Numbered from the stretch's first letter, positions 1 to 9,967 are shown. The stretch: DNA of 64,000 bases from JAGGSN01 sp965603725 (GCA_965603725.1 CBFDEC010000010.1:15227-79226), one strand, 5' to 3'. Numbers and translations: made by a program. The notes: generated from the sequence alone by a model not told the origin.

Positions 1-652
1 CAAAAATTGAGTAAATCCGGAGACTCATCGGCTTATCAAGAGTAAAACCCTCCTGAATATACTCAGAATCGCCGAGCTTATTGTATCTTGACAACGCTCC
101 GGGCAAATCACCGGTGACATCAAACTGCTTGACATCATCACCGGATATTTCGTCGGATGAGAGTTTGACATAACATTCATCAAGATAATCTTCAAATTCA
201 TCATCCCGATCCCGGTTGAAAATATCACCCAGAATCTCGAAAAAATCACCGGTGCCGCGAATTGATATGTTCGAAAACATATAGCTGCCGGAATACATAT
301 AAAGCTCATATTTGCCTTTTTCAAAATCAATATCAGCTTCCTCTTTGCGCAATACACGAATCCGGCGGACTTTATCTGTATGTCTATCTTTCATTACCCA
401 TACAGGTTGGCGGGTCTCATGATCGATTATCCAGGCGTATACATTCAAATCATCACGATATCGCAATTTCATCCCTACCGCTTCAATATTGATATTGCCT
501 GATTTTTTTAACTCAAAACCAATAACCTCGATATCATCAAGATCCGGTTTTTCGATGATTACCAGTGTTTCTGCACAGGCAGGCAGACTCACCATTATCA
601 TAGCCAAAAAAGCTGTAATTGCCGCTATTTTTTTCTTTGATTGCTTCTTCAT
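1..652 (-). CDS. Secreted protein of unknown function, partial (3' end outside window)
   Basis: An open frame reads leftward from an ATG at 652 to the window edge without a stop, giving 217 visible residues. The N-terminus is a basic stretch (MKKQSKKK) followed by a hydrophobic segment ending near ACAE, so a Sec signal peptide is likely. A GGGAG/GAGG purine run precedes the ATG. The mature part is rich in D, E, Y and beta-prone stretches (for example RYRDDLNVYAWIID), with no cysteine cluster or catalytic motif I recognise. I do not recognise the family. It is probably a periplasmic or outer-membrane-associated protein. Confidence 0.7.
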   Translation of the reverse strand, partial: MKKQSKKKIAAITAFLAMIMVSLPACAETLVIIEKPDLDDIEVIGFELKKSGNINIEAVGMKLRYRDDLNVYAWIIDHETRQPVWVMKDRHTDKVRRIRVLRKEEADIDFEKGKYELYMYSGSYMFSNISIRGTGDFFEILGDIFNRDRDDEFEDYLDECYVKLSSDEISGDDVKQFDVTGDLPGALSRYNKLGDSEYIQEGFTLDKPMSLRIYSIF

Positions 653-977
653 GACCTCATCTCCCGTTGAGGTTTGCATTTATTATCTTTGCCTATACTA
701 ACATACGAAAACTGATGATAATTTGTTGCGCTTTTTATGTTTGTACTCGGTTTAATGAATAATACTCCAGCGCTTGTTAATGAACGCCCAGCGAAATCGC
801 CTCAAGCCTATGTGTATCAAGAGATTATTCTGTTCCATATAAATTCTCCTGAATGAGAAGGTGACAATGCCTGATTGCTGATAGTTAATAAGTCCGACTC
901 TGAAAATTCCTTGTCAATGCCCATATTACATAATATACTTAGCCGCTGGTAAGATTAATTTAATAAAGGAGCATGAA
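653..977. other. Intergenic region, no gene seen
   Basis: This gap separates the divergent partial gene on the left from the mechanosensitive channel gene on the right. It should carry promoters for both. I found no convincing -35/-10 pair, hairpin or short gene in it. Confidence 0.4.
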
Positions 978-2225
978 ATGGTTGAATTATTAATAAAATG
1001 GATTGAAAAAATAGGTATAACTGGAGATTGGGCTATCTATGTGAGTACGGCCCTAAGCGCTGTTATTGTTTTACTCTTAGCCTGGCTGTCAAATATTGTT
1101 GCCAGGAAGATTATAATGAGAGTATTAAACACAATCATCCAAAAAAGCCAGACTAAATGGGATGATTACCTGTTAAAGCACAGAGTGTTCCAATGTCTGT
1201 CGCATCTGGCGCCGGCCTTGGTCATCTATGCGTTTGCCGGAGTCTTTCCTCAGGCGGAAGTATTCATACAAAAGCTGTGTATGGCGTACATGATCATTAT
1301 TGCCCTGTTGGTTGTAAATTCGTCTTTAAACGTGGTGGTTGATATTTACAGGACATTTGAAATATCGAAACAACGACCTATCAAGGGTTATGTCCAGGTT
1401 GCTCAAATTTTCCTTTATGTTATCGCCGGGATTTTTGTCATCGCCACCCTGATAGGGAAATCGCCGTGGTACTTCTTAAGCGGGCTCGGCGCTTTAACGG
1501 CTGTGCTCTTGCTGGTGTTTAGGGATTCCATCCTCGGGCTGGTGACCAGCATCCAGCTTTCCACTAACAACATGGTGCAAATTGGCGACTGGATCGAGAT
1601 GCCCAAGTATGGCGCCGACGGCGACGTCATCGATGTTTCGCTCAACACGGTGAAAGTCCAGAACTTTGACAAGACCATTACGACTATTCCCACTTATGCT
1701 CTGATGTCCGATTCATTCAAGAACTGGCGAGGCATGTCGGAATCCGGGGGACGGCGAATCAAGCGGGCGATCAATATCGATATGAATAGCGTCAGGTTCT
1801 GCACAGAGGAAATGCTCGACCGGTTCGAAAAATATCAGTCAATCACCGATTATGTTAAACAAAAGCGAAAAGCGATTGTCGAGTTCAACAAGAAGCATAA
1901 TATCGACACATCACTGCTGATAAACGGCAGGAATATGACCAACCTCGGTACCTTCCGCGCTTACATCATCGCCTATTTGCGAAACCATCCGAAAATTCAT
2001 AACGATATGACCTTTCTGGTGCGCTATCTCTCCCCTGCCAAAGATGGCATGCCGATTGAGATTTATGTGTTTTCAAACGACCAGGTCTGGGCTAATTACG
2101 AGGCGATCCAGGCCGATATTTTCGACCATATACTGGCTGTTTTACCGGAATTTGACCTGCGTGTATTCCAGAACCCAACCGGCAGTGATTTTAAAAAGCT
2201 TGCTGAAACGACAAAGGGCGTATAG
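978..2225 (+). CDS. MscS-family mechanosensitive channel, YbdG/miniconductance type
   Basis: The 415-residue product has the length and layout of E. coli YbdG. It starts with hydrophobic segments (about residues 20-45, 75-95, 100-120 and 140-165), followed by the pore-lining helix region and the MscS beta domain around residues 185-235 (GDWIEMP, GDVIDVSLNTVKVQNFDKT, TIPTYAL). The soluble C-terminal part is alpha/beta. Such channels sit in the inner membrane and release solutes during osmotic downshock. The ATG at 978 follows an AAAGGAG ribosome site. It appears monocistronic: the next gene is about 285 bases away, beyond a repeat cluster. Family assignment is firm; subtype rests on length and the NIVARKI-like N-terminal segment. 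Confidence 0.9.
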   Translation: MVELLIKWIEKIGITGDWAIYVSTALSAVIVLLLAWLSNIVARKIIMRVLNTIIQKSQTKWDDYLLKHRVFQCLSHLAPALVIYAFAGVFPQAEVFIQKLCMAYMIIIALLVVNSSLNVVVDIYRTFEISKQRPIKGYVQVAQIFLYVIAGIFVIATLIGKSPWYFLSGLGALTAVLLLVFRDSILGLVTSIQLSTNNMVQIGDWIEMPKYGADGDVIDVSLNTVKVQNFDKTITTIPTYALMSDSFKNWRGMSESGGRRIKRAINIDMNSVRFCTEEMLDRFEKYQSITDYVKQKRKAIVEFNKKHNIDTSLLINGRNMTNLGTFRAYIIAYLRNHPKIHNDMTFLVRYLSPAKDGMPIEIYVFSNDQVWANYEAIQADIFDHILAVLPEFDLRVFQNPTGSDFKKLAETTKGV

Positions 2226-2235
2226 CTTTTGTTTA

Positions 2236-2301
2236 ATCGAGCCGTCGGGAACCCTTTCCCGACGGAGGGCTCGCATGTTGGCAGGAAAGGCTATACAGCT
2301 T
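2236..2301. repeat. Hairpin repeat with GTCGGGAA/TTCCCGAC arms
   Basis: A perfect short hairpin (GTCGGGAA..TTCCCGAC) is followed by GGCAGGAAAGGCTATACAG. The second part recurs with one or two changes near 57931-57953, also next to a TTCCCGAT-type segment, and a related GTCGGGAACC..CCTTCCCGA pair lies at about 3337-3376. These look like pieces of a dispersed intergenic repeat. The hairpin directly after the channel gene may also act as a terminator, although no T-run follows. Confidence 0.5.
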
Positions 2302-2302
2302 T

Positions 2303-2330
2303 GTGGGCGGCACACGTCCCCGTGTGCCCC
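2303..2330 (+). repeat. 28-nt hairpin repeat, family G (copy 1)
   Basis: GTGGGC is followed by GGCACACG, a TCCC loop and CGTGTGCC, forming an 8-bp stem. The same 28-base unit occurs at 46829-46856 (opposite strand), 52696-52723, 57833-57860 and 58758-58785 (opposite strand). All five copies are between genes. Confidence 0.75.
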
Positions 2331-2509
2331 TCTTCTCAATTGATAAGAACGGGCAGAGCAGTCCGCCCATGGCGGATGCCGCGCACGTAGTGTCAAGCAT
2401 TATTTTCCACAAAAACCATGATATTATAAAACTACTTCAACACTTTTTAGAAAAGAGCTTGCCGGATGGATGATCATGCAGTATTATAGTTTTTCAAAAC
2501 GGAGGAAAC

Positions 2510-3292
2510 TTGAACGTTCTGGTTACTTTTGTATTGCTGGCAACATCCTGGACATACCCCCGGGTCGACTCGGATATACAGACTTACTCACAATCAGCGG
2601 CTACAGTCGATAATGTTGTCGCCGGGTATATAAATCCGGCCGGCCTGGCCCCGCGGTTTGCCATGGGTCTGAGGTATATGCACGCTTTCACCGATTCGTC
2701 ATTTAAAGGCGATGATGGTTTTATACTTGCGTCCAAGGGAAATTGTGTTTCCATTCAGTGGCTGAAACATACCAATGGGGTTTTCCGACGGAAATACACT
2801 CTGGCGGCCGGTAAAAGAATGGCGCCAAACTTTTACTGGGGAATATCCTATGCCTGGTTCGGCGGATCGGATATGTACAGCAAAAAGAAGGTCTGGAAAA
2901 CAGGCTTCCAATATCATCTAAAAAACAATTTCTCATTTGGTCTTGTAATTGATGATATCAACCGCCCTAAATTCGGCGATATTCAAACTGAAAGATTTTA
3001 TACTCTGGGCACAGCTTTCTTTTCCGATCAAAAGAAAATCACTTTCTCAACAGACGCTTATTTCGAAGAGAAAAGCTGGCTTGATGACGCAGAGGCGATG
3101 TTCAGACTTGAATTTAGACCATCAAAATCTATAATACTTGTCGGCGATTACCGAACCGAGGGTTTCTTTAAAATTGGCCTGGCATATTTGCTTGGGTATG
3201 TCGATGTAGGCATCAGTTCAAGGTTCTATGAGAACGACTATCTTGGAGGTAATTTCTATTATAACCAGGGACCAATGGCCGGGGCAAAATAA
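2510..3292 (+). CDS. Small outer-membrane beta-barrel protein, TTG start
   Basis: The 260-residue product has a weak signal-peptide-like start, then many alternating aromatic/hydrophobic strands (FAMGLRYMHAF, FYWGISYAWFGG, FSFGLVIDD, VDVGISSRFYEND) and the early phrase AGYINPAGLA. This phrase and the strand pattern resemble the N-terminal part of PorV/PorQ and other FCB barrel proteins. A barrel in the outer membrane is therefore likely, while a specific function cannot be given. The start is TTG at 2510, supported by GGAGG four bases upstream. The N-terminus is short for a signal peptide and may be cleaved after the WTYP region. Confidence 0.65.
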   Translation: MNVLVTFVLLATSWTYPRVDSDIQTYSQSAATVDNVVAGYINPAGLAPRFAMGLRYMHAFTDSSFKGDDGFILASKGNCVSIQWLKHTNGVFRRKYTLAAGKRMAPNFYWGISYAWFGGSDMYSKKKVWKTGFQYHLKNNFSFGLVIDDINRPKFGDIQTERFYTLGTAFFSDQKKITFSTDAYFEEKSWLDDAEAMFRLEFRPSKSIILVGDYRTEGFFKIGLAYLLGYVDVGISSRFYENDYLGGNFYYNQGPMAGAK

Positions 3293-3740
3293 TTTTTCTT
3301 ATTATAAAATTTATATCACCAATAAATTCATTGCGGAGTCGGGAACCTCATACGAGTCGCACGACCCTTCCCGAAGTTTTACATTAGCAGAAATGGTCAT
3401 GCGACCCGTACTGAGTTCCTACCAGCCCAATTAAACTCACCACCGCTAATAGGCGGCTCTTTCCAGAGCCGCTGCAGGACTGGAGAACGGAGTTCTTTAT
3501 TCAAATCCTGCCTGTTATATAAGAGCTGTAGAGTTAGAAAATTCCGCTGTATATGATTACGATATTAAAATACAGGTGAACTCTAAGAAATCAGGGCAAC
3601 TTTCCTCAGGATATTACTTGACTTTATACTATAAAATATACATAATATAATATGCAAGTTTTTGATAATTAAATTCGGACTGCAATTTGAAGTAACATTT
3701 GAAAGATAAAATCAGAAAATCATAAAACTTAGAAAAGGAT
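3293..3740. other. Intergenic region with repeat fragments
   Basis: This 450-base gap contains a GTCGGGAACC..CCTTCCCGA inverted pair (about 3337-3376) and a family-H hairpin (3446-3520). From about 3590 to 3740 it is AT-rich, with nothing recognisable. Confidence 0.5.
3446..3520 (+). repeat. Hairpin repeat, family H (copy 1, divergent)
   Basis: TAATAGGCGGCTCTTTCCAG is followed by AGCCGC, giving the GGCGGCTCT/AGAGCCGC-type stem, and the outer end is CCTGCCTGTTATA. The outer TAATAGGC/GCCTGTTA pair and the CTTTCCAG loop are shared with copies at 12173-12286, 24888-24945 and 55806-55878. Confidence 0.5.
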
Positions 3741-3863
3741 GTGTATGTATTCCTGCAAAACCCTGATCGGGGATGGGGCATGATTATTCTGGCATTATTG
3801 CTCCTGGCCGCCGGTACTATTGCAGTGGTCCGCAGACACGGGGTATATGCTATAGATAGATAA
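3741..3863 (+). pseudogene. Remnant of an IPTL-CTERM anchor
   Basis: From about 3771 the frame encodes GWGMIILALLLLAAGTIAVV, then RRH and a stop at 3861-3863. This matches the end of an IPTL-CTERM signal (the glycine-tryptophan core, transmembrane helix and basic tail), as in the downstream protein ending at 4974. The IPTLSE part is altered to NPDR and no upstream secreted domain remains. A GTG at 3741 preceded by AAAAGGA could start a roughly 40-residue peptide, but a decayed tail of a former surface protein is the simpler reading. Confidence 0.65.
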
Positions 3864-3900
3864 TTTTGGATGGAAAAAACTGATCACAAGGAGTAGGACA

Positions 3901-4974
3901 ATGAAAAATAATGTGATAAAATGCTTATTTATGATTCTACTTTTGGGGGCCGTATCAGCATCAGCTCAGCAATGGCAGCAACTTGGACTTGCTGGGAAAG
4001 AAATACTATCCATTGAAACTTATCCTGCTAACCCTCAGTATATCGTTGCTGGTACATACTATGAAGGGTTATATGTAAGTTTCGACAGCGGCCAGAACTG
4101 GAGCTACAGGATTGCCACCAATGTACCTGTACCTTTTGTTGCATACGATCCCTGGCTTGTCAATAAGCTGTTTGCTCTGGTTGGCGACTCATACTCAGCC
4201 GGGTTGCATACCTCTGATGATTTTGGCAATACCTGGAATGTTGTCAACTTCGTACAGTATCCTCGTCGAATGGGTTTCGACCCGATCAATCCAGGATACA
4301 TTTATATTTGCTTTCCAGACGGCATCATGACATCACAGGATTATGGCCAAAATGTCTCATTTGCTAATAACGGTCTTCCCGGTCTTAATATCCTTGATGT
4401 AAAGGGCGATGGCATTAACCAAAACGAAGCATATGCGGTCGGTGAGACTTTTATAGCTCATACCACTGATTTTGGCAATAACTGGACAGATCTTGGTGGC
4501 AATTTCGGAATTGAGGACTATAATCCCAGCCGTATTGAATTCGAACCGAATGGACCGGAGACCTTATATGTTGCATGCTGGGCTTTTTTAGCCCGCTCTT
4601 TCGATAGAGGAGCAAACTGGGAATTTACTGCCACTTCCACACAAGATAATGTGGCAATTGCCTGTGATCCAAATGAGGCCGGAATATTGTATATAGGTTC
4701 TCATGGTGGAGGAGTATTCAAATCTACTGATGCCGGAGCAAGCTTTACCTCAATAAACGACAACCTCGGCGATCTTAATGTTCGTTGTCTCGAAATTGAT
4801 TCTTATGGCAACCTTCTGGCAGGAACAAACAACGGAGTATATATTTGCAGGTACACACCAATCCCCACACTTTCCGAATGGGGCATGATTATTTTGTCGC
4901 TGTTGTTATTGGCGGCAGGAACGATTTGTATTATTCGTCGGCGTAAGGCTGTAACAGCTAAGGAGGTTCGATAA
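3901..4974 (+). CDS. Secreted BNR/sortilin-like beta-propeller protein with IPTL-CTERM anchor
   Basis: The 357-residue product starts with a signal peptide (about 1-22, ending SASAQ). It then carries repeated Asp-box-like units (SFDSGQNWSY, TSDDFGNTWN, SQDYGQN, TTDFGNNWTD, SFDRGANWEF, STDAGASF) spaced about 40-50 residues apart, as in sialidase and VPS10/sortilin propellers. The C-terminus has IPTLSEWGMI, a hydrophobic helix and RRRK. This is the IPTL-CTERM signal, known to be processed by exosortase H; no exosortase gene is in the window. A good ribosome site (AAGGAG) precedes the ATG. No catalytic residues are evident, so a surface binding or structural role is more likely than an enzyme. 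Confidence 0.88.
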   Translation: MKNNVIKCLFMILLLGAVSASAQQWQQLGLAGKEILSIETYPANPQYIVAGTYYEGLYVSFDSGQNWSYRIATNVPVPFVAYDPWLVNKLFALVGDSYSAGLHTSDDFGNTWNVVNFVQYPRRMGFDPINPGYIYICFPDGIMTSQDYGQNVSFANNGLPGLNILDVKGDGINQNEAYAVGETFIAHTTDFGNNWTDLGGNFGIEDYNPSRIEFEPNGPETLYVACWAFLARSFDRGANWEFTATSTQDNVAIACDPNEAGILYIGSHGGGVFKSTDAGASFTSINDNLGDLNVRCLEIDSYGNLLAGTNNGVYICRYTPIPTLSEWGMIILSLLLLAAGTICIIRRRKAVTAKEVR

Positions 4975-5190
4975 GCTGACTATTATCTCGCAGCATTGAT
5001 AATTTGATTAAACAGGAATAGTATTACTATGTTTATCTGATATTAATACGCTCCTGCATATTTTAGAATTTATAACAAAAACAGCTTAAAAAAATATGGC
5101 GGTTTTTCAAACTGAAATGATGAGAAAAATATTATCAATAAACAGACCATTGATATCCATTAAATAAAATTATCTGAGAGGAGTTTTTGC

Positions 5191-8100
5191 ATGAAACGAT
5201 TTGTTCTGCTCCCGGGGGCAGCACTGACACTTGGGCTTCTCTTGATAACGGCCCCTTTTGCTTTAGCTGGCGCTAATCAGCTAAATATAGATTATTTCTT
5301 TGATCGACCTGATATTTCAGAGATCAAAATAGAGGGCGAATTGTATCACAGGATGATTATGCCTGATGTTCCAAACTGTGGAAATCCCGGGCAACCGTCT
5401 TTACCCGCAAGAGGCGCAAAAATTCTACTCCCCTTCGGTTCTGCGGTTTCAAGCATTGAGGTAGTTCCGGGGGAAAAGATTTTAATCGACAGCGATCTTA
5501 TCATTGAACCGGTTTCATACCCGGTCAAACTATCTGCCGAACCTGGTACTGCCAGTCCGCCAATCCCGGACGGTATCATTTATTCATCAGACACACCATT
5601 TCCAGAAAGTCGATTTGAAAATATCGGCACACAAGGCTTCCGCGGCTACCAGATACTGATTCTGAAACTTCAGCCGGTTGAGTATATTCCGAAATCGAGA
5701 GAGCTTTATTATTACTCTCAGCTAACGGTAATAATCAATACTGCAGACGCCGATAAATCAAACGACCTTTTCCGGGGATTACCAGAAGACGAAGAAGATG
5801 TTATCACCAGAGTTGATAATCCGGAGCAAGTCTCCACGTATTTCGCAGGCGGTGTGCGTACCGACAGAAGTTACGAGTTTCTTATCATCACAACATCATC
5901 ACTTGTCAGCGCCTTTCAACCGCTTGAGAATTACCATGACAATAACGGCCTCCCAACCGCGATTCGAACAACTACCGATATCGGCAGCAGCAATCCTGAC
6001 GACATACGAGCCTATATTACCAGCCAGTATTCAAGTGATGGTATCCAGTATGTGCTGATTGGCGCCGATGATGATATAATTCCTGCTAAAGATTTATATG
6101 TTGCCGCATGGAGCGGCGGTGATATTGAATATAATATGCCGGCTGATATTTATTACGGCTGTCTGGATGGCACCTATAACTATGATGGCGATTCCTACTG
6201 GGGAGAACCAAACGACGGCAATGGCGGCGGCGATGTTGACCTTGTAGCTGAGGTATATATTGGCCGGGCAGCGGTCGGCAACACTACTGAAGCTAACAGG
6301 TTTGTAAATAAAACTATCTGGTATCTAACAAATCAGCATACACAGATTGCAAATGTGCTTATGGTTGGCGAGTATCTCGGTTTTGGTGGAGAGTCGGATT
6401 ATGCCGGCAATATGATGGACCAAATAGTGGACGGTTCAAGCGCTGATAGCTATACAACTATCGGTATTCCCTCTGATATTTATAACGTCGGCAGATTATA
6501 TGAACGCGACTGGTCTAACTGGCCGCAATCGGAATTGGTTTCACGTATCAATGGTGGTCTGCACATCATCAATCATCTTGGCCATGGAAGTCCTGATAAG
6601 GCTATGAAGCTGTATGACAGCGATATCATGAACCAGCTGACAAACAATGACCTTTGTTTTGTATATTCACAAACTTGCTTAGCCGGTCATTTTGACGGTA
6701 CGGACTGCTGGGCGGAATATATGAACATCAAAACGGACAATGGCGGATTCGCTGTAGTCATGAACGCCCGTTATGGCTGGGGCTTAGGCTACAGCACCGA
6801 TGGCCCCTCACAGCGGTTTGACCGCCAGTTCTGGGATGCGGTATTCAATCCGAGCGAAAATAAAATGGAGTTGAGCAAAGCCAACCAGGACTCCAAAGAA
6901 GACAATCTCTATCGTATCAATGAAAGCTGCATGAGATGGTGCACCTACGAGCTGAACCTGTTCGGCGACCCGACTGTTGCAGTCAAGGAAATATCAGGCT
7001 TAAGGGTAAGACCCAGCGCCAATTTCGAATCCGAGGGCAACAGCGGCGGTCCATTTTCACCCAGCGGCATCGTTTACACCCTTGAAAATACAGGTGATTA
7101 CTCAATCGACTATAACGTCACCAAAAGCCAGCCCTGGATTACATTGACTAACGCCTCCGGTACTATTCCCATCAACGGTACTATTGATGTAACAGTAACA
7201 ATCAACACCAATGCCAACAGCCTTCCGGATGGCAGTTATGAAGATATAATAAATTTTATCAACACTACTGATCATATTGGCGATACCCAGCGGAATGTAA
7301 TATTAACCGTTGGCATTCCGGAAGTCGCCTATGAATGGACATTTGACACAAATCCCGGTTGGACTACCCAAAACCAATGGGCATTTGGTTCGCCAACCGG
7401 CAACGGGGGTGAATACGGCGGACCTGATCCGTCAAGCGGTCATACCGGAAGCAATGTCTATGGATACAACCTTAACGGCGATTATGCAAACTACATGTCC
7501 GAAACACATTTGACCAGCAACGCTATTGACTGCTCGGGATTGAGTGATGTTACACTTAAGTTCTGGCGCTGGCTGGGAGTCGAACAGCCCGCTTACGACC
7601 ATGCCTATGTGCGAATTAGCAGCAATGGATATAACTGGACAACAGTTTGGCAAAATACTGCTGAGGTTACCGATTATTCCTGGACTGAAATGGAACTGGA
7701 CATTTCAAGTATAGCAGACGATCAAGCAACAGTTTATTTGCGCTGGACAATGGGCATTACTGATGTCAGTTGGAGATACTGCGGCTGGAATATTGATGAT
7801 ATTCAAATCTTAGCTCTCGGCGACCAGAACCCCACGGGTTCAATCGCAGGTGTAGTAGATGATGCCGAAACCAGCCTTCTTATCCAGGGAGTTACTGTTG
7901 AAGCTATCGGTTCGGGAGTAAGCGATATAACTGATGCCAACGGAGAATACGCGCTTGAGAATATTATCGTCAACACTTACAGCGTTTCATTCTCACATGA
8001 AGATTATGAGGACACTATTCAACATAATGTGGTTGTAAATCTCGACGAAATCACAATATTAAATATGACAATGGTTGAGCTTCCGGGGTCTATCTCCGGA

Positions 8101-9894
8101 GCGGTTACCGATGCCTCATCAGGCGAGGCTATCGCCGGCGTTACAGTTGAAGCTGTCGGTACGGGAGTGAGTACTGTCACCAACGAACTTGGGCAATATA
8201 CTCTATCAGATCTCGATGCCGGGACATACGATGTTTTATTCACACATGGCTGGTATTATAATCTGACTATACCTGATGTTATTGTTACGCCCGGTGATAT
8301 TACGCCGCAAAATGCTCAAATGACGATTCTATCCGGATCGATTTATGGCGTTGTTACCGAAACCGCAGGAATAGCGCTGTCCGGTATAAATAAGGGCATA
8401 GAGGATAAGACTGATAACATAAAATCAACAGCCCTGATAAGAAAATCATCCGTTATTGAAGATGATGAAAAGACTAATACTTTAATTACAAATTTATCGG
8501 GGCCTATTGAAGGCGTTCTTGTTACCGCAATCGGCACAGGTATCAGCGATGTCACAGATGAAAATGGGTTTTACGAACTCTCCAATCTGTCTCCGGGTTT
8601 TTATGATGTTTCGTTTTCGCATCCATACTATGAAGATTTATTTGAGACAGGCGTTGAAGTTATTCCGAATTATATTACAATGCTGAACGTGAGTTTAATT
8701 CCATTGATCATAGCTGATGTCGGCGTTTCAGCAATTCTCAATCCGCCGGATTCGATTCTGTTTGAAACGCCTTATCCGCTTGAAGTCGAGGTAGCAAATC
8801 ACGGGGTCGGCGCTCAGACTTTTGACGTTGTTTTCGAGGTATACATCTCAGGCTCATCTGTAATCGAGTCCTCTGACATAGTTACAGTCATCGATATGCC
8901 TCGATACAGCGCGGATACAGTCACGTTTTCCGGCGCTCTGATTCCGGAAATTAACGCCGATTACGACCTGGTTTCGTACACTACTCTTGCCACCGATGAA
9001 GACAACGGAAACGACACCGCCTCTACAACCAGCTATACTAAGGAAGGAGTGTTAGTCAAATATGGAAATCTCGACGGCTCTCCGATCAATGGACCGATAA
9101 ATGGCAATCTTACTATTGATGTTTACGTTCAGACATCCGAGAATGCATATCTGGGCGATTTTCATTTATGTCTTGGCTCCGATGATCAATATATTGACGA
9201 CCACTTGAGCGAGACGCTGGGGCAGGTATATTATCCGCTTACCGAATGGGAGGCGGCTGTATTCACAGCGCCTCATGGTTCACCGCCGAACCCGGAGGGT
9301 TGGACAAGCCAGTCGTTTGTGGGGTTTGCCAGGATCAATCCTAATAACCCGAACCCGCTGTGGCTTCACCTGGAATCTCTTACTAATGTGGTGACCTTCG
9401 TATTCGAAATCGTCGATGAGGAGGCTTTAATAGGTCAGACGCTTGAATGCCTGGGGCAAGGGTTGAATTTATATCAGGGACCCTCGAACGGCAGTGATTC
9501 AACGGGGTTTACTTCTTTTGACATTGTTGAGAGTTACAGCCCGGTGCAATTTTATGATCCCACCGCTTATTGTGATTATGTTCCCGGTGATTTTAACGGC
9601 GATGGGAATGTGATTGGCGGCGATGTAACTTTTGGAGTGCAATTCTTTATCGGCGTTGGTTCTAATCCTCCTGACAGCTGCTGGCTTGCCTCGAGCGGTT
9701 CCTGGTTATATTCTGCCGCCGATGCCAACGGCGATTGTGTTGTCATCGGCTCCGACATTACATATTTAGTAGCCTTCTTTGTCGGAACGGGCGAACCTCC
9801 TCAATGGTGTCCGGAGACGCCGCCGGCTAATCCGTTGTTGTTAGAGGGCGAGAACGAGTTTGATACACCCTGCGAACCTGTTAGAAACAGGTAA
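5191..9894 (+). CDS. Gingipain-like C25 cysteine protease, multidomain, with dockerin-like tail
   Basis: This 1567-residue secreted protein has a signal peptide (1-26) and a gingipain-type propeptide (to about 200). The C25 catalytic domain (about 220-600) shows the histidine in NHLGHGSPD (His465) and the cysteine in YSQTCLAGHFD (Cys496), spaced as in gingipains. Then come a BACON/Ig-like domain (about 610-705), a jelly-roll or MAM-like region (715-870), three carboxypeptidase-regulatory-like repeats (885-1175), a CARDB-type domain (1175-1290), a cohesin-like region and a C-terminal type I dockerin-like pair (GDFNGDGN near 1467 and ADANGDC near 1511). It probably acts outside the cell or on its surface. 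The third regulatory-like repeat holds an extra charged insert of about 45 residues (8370-8505). GAGAGGAG precedes the ATG. Confidence 0.9.
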   Translation: MKRFVLLPGAALTLGLLLITAPFALAGANQLNIDYFFDRPDISEIKIEGELYHRMIMPDVPNCGNPGQPSLPARGAKILLPFGSAVSSIEVVPGEKILIDSDLIIEPVSYPVKLSAEPGTASPPIPDGIIYSSDTPFPESRFENIGTQGFRGYQILILKLQPVEYIPKSRELYYYSQLTVIINTADADKSNDLFRGLPEDEEDVITRVDNPEQVSTYFAGGVRTDRSYEFLIITTSSLVSAFQPLENYHDNNGLPTAIRTTTDIGSSNPDDIRAYITSQYSSDGIQYVLIGADDDIIPAKDLYVAAWSGGDIEYNMPADIYYGCLDGTYNYDGDSYWGEPNDGNGGGDVDLVAEVYIGRAAVGNTTEANRFVNKTIWYLTNQHTQIANVLMVGEYLGFGGESDYAGNMMDQIVDGSSADSYTTIGIPSDIYNVGRLYERDWSNWPQSELVSRINGGLHIINHLGHGSPDKAMKLYDSDIMNQLTNNDLCFVYSQTCLAGHFDGTDCWAEYMNIKTDNGGFAVVMNARYGWGLGYSTDGPSQRFDRQFWDAVFNPSENKMELSKANQDSKEDNLYRINESCMRWCTYELNLFGDPTVAVKEISGLRVRPSANFESEGNSGGPFSPSGIVYTLENTGDYSIDYNVTKSQPWITLTNASGTIPINGTIDVTVTINTNANSLPDGSYEDIINFINTTDHIGDTQRNVILTVGIPEVAYEWTFDTNPGWTTQNQWAFGSPTGNGGEYGGPDPSSGHTGSNVYGYNLNGDYANYMSETHLTSNAIDCSGLSDVTLKFWRWLGVEQPAYDHAYVRISSNGYNWTTVWQNTAEVTDYSWTEMELDISSIADDQATVYLRWTMGITDVSWRYCGWNIDDIQILALGDQNPTGSIAGVVDDAETSLLIQGVTVEAIGSGVSDITDANGEYALENIIVNTYSVSFSHEDYEDTIQHNVVVNLDEITILNMTMVELPGSISGAVTDASSGEAIAGVTVEAVGTGVSTVTNELGQYTLSDLDAGTYDVLFTHGWYYNLTIPDVIVTPGDITPQNAQMTILSGSIYGVVTETAGIALSGINKGIEDKTDNIKSTALIRKSSVIEDDEKTNTLITNLSGPIEGVLVTAIGTGISDVTDENGFYELSNLSPGFYDVSFSHPYYEDLFETGVEVIPNYITMLNVSLIPLIIADVGVSAILNPPDSILFETPYPLEVEVANHGVGAQTFDVVFEVYISGSSVIESSDIVTVIDMPRYSADTVTFSGALIPEINADYDLVSYTTLATDEDNGNDTASTTSYTKEGVLVKYGNLDGSPINGPINGNLTIDVYVQTSENAYLGDFHLCLGSDDQYIDDHLSETLGQVYYPLTEWEAAVFTAPHGSPPNPEGWTSQSFVGFARINPNNPNPLWLHLESLTNVVTFVFEIVDEEALIGQTLECLGQGLNLYQGPSNGSDSTGFTSFDIVESYSPVQFYDPTAYCDYVPGDFNGDGNVIGGDVTFGVQFFIGVGSNPPDSCWLASSGSWLYSAADANGDCVVIGSDITYLVAFFVGTGEPPQWCPETPPANPLLLEGENEFDTPCEPVRNR

Positions 9895-9931
9895 GAGCGA
9901 TTATCAAAAAATATTTCTGATTTGACTTTGT

Positions 9932-9967
9932 GTGGACAGGTCCTTGCCTTTAAGCGTGACCTGTCCA
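9932..9967. repeat. Hairpin with 10-bp perfect stem
   Basis: TGGACAGGTC and GACCTGTCCA flank a 15-base loop, just after the C25 protease gene. A related AGGTC/GACCT arrangement is found at 46742-46816. It could help end the protease transcript, but there is no T-run. Confidence 0.55.
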
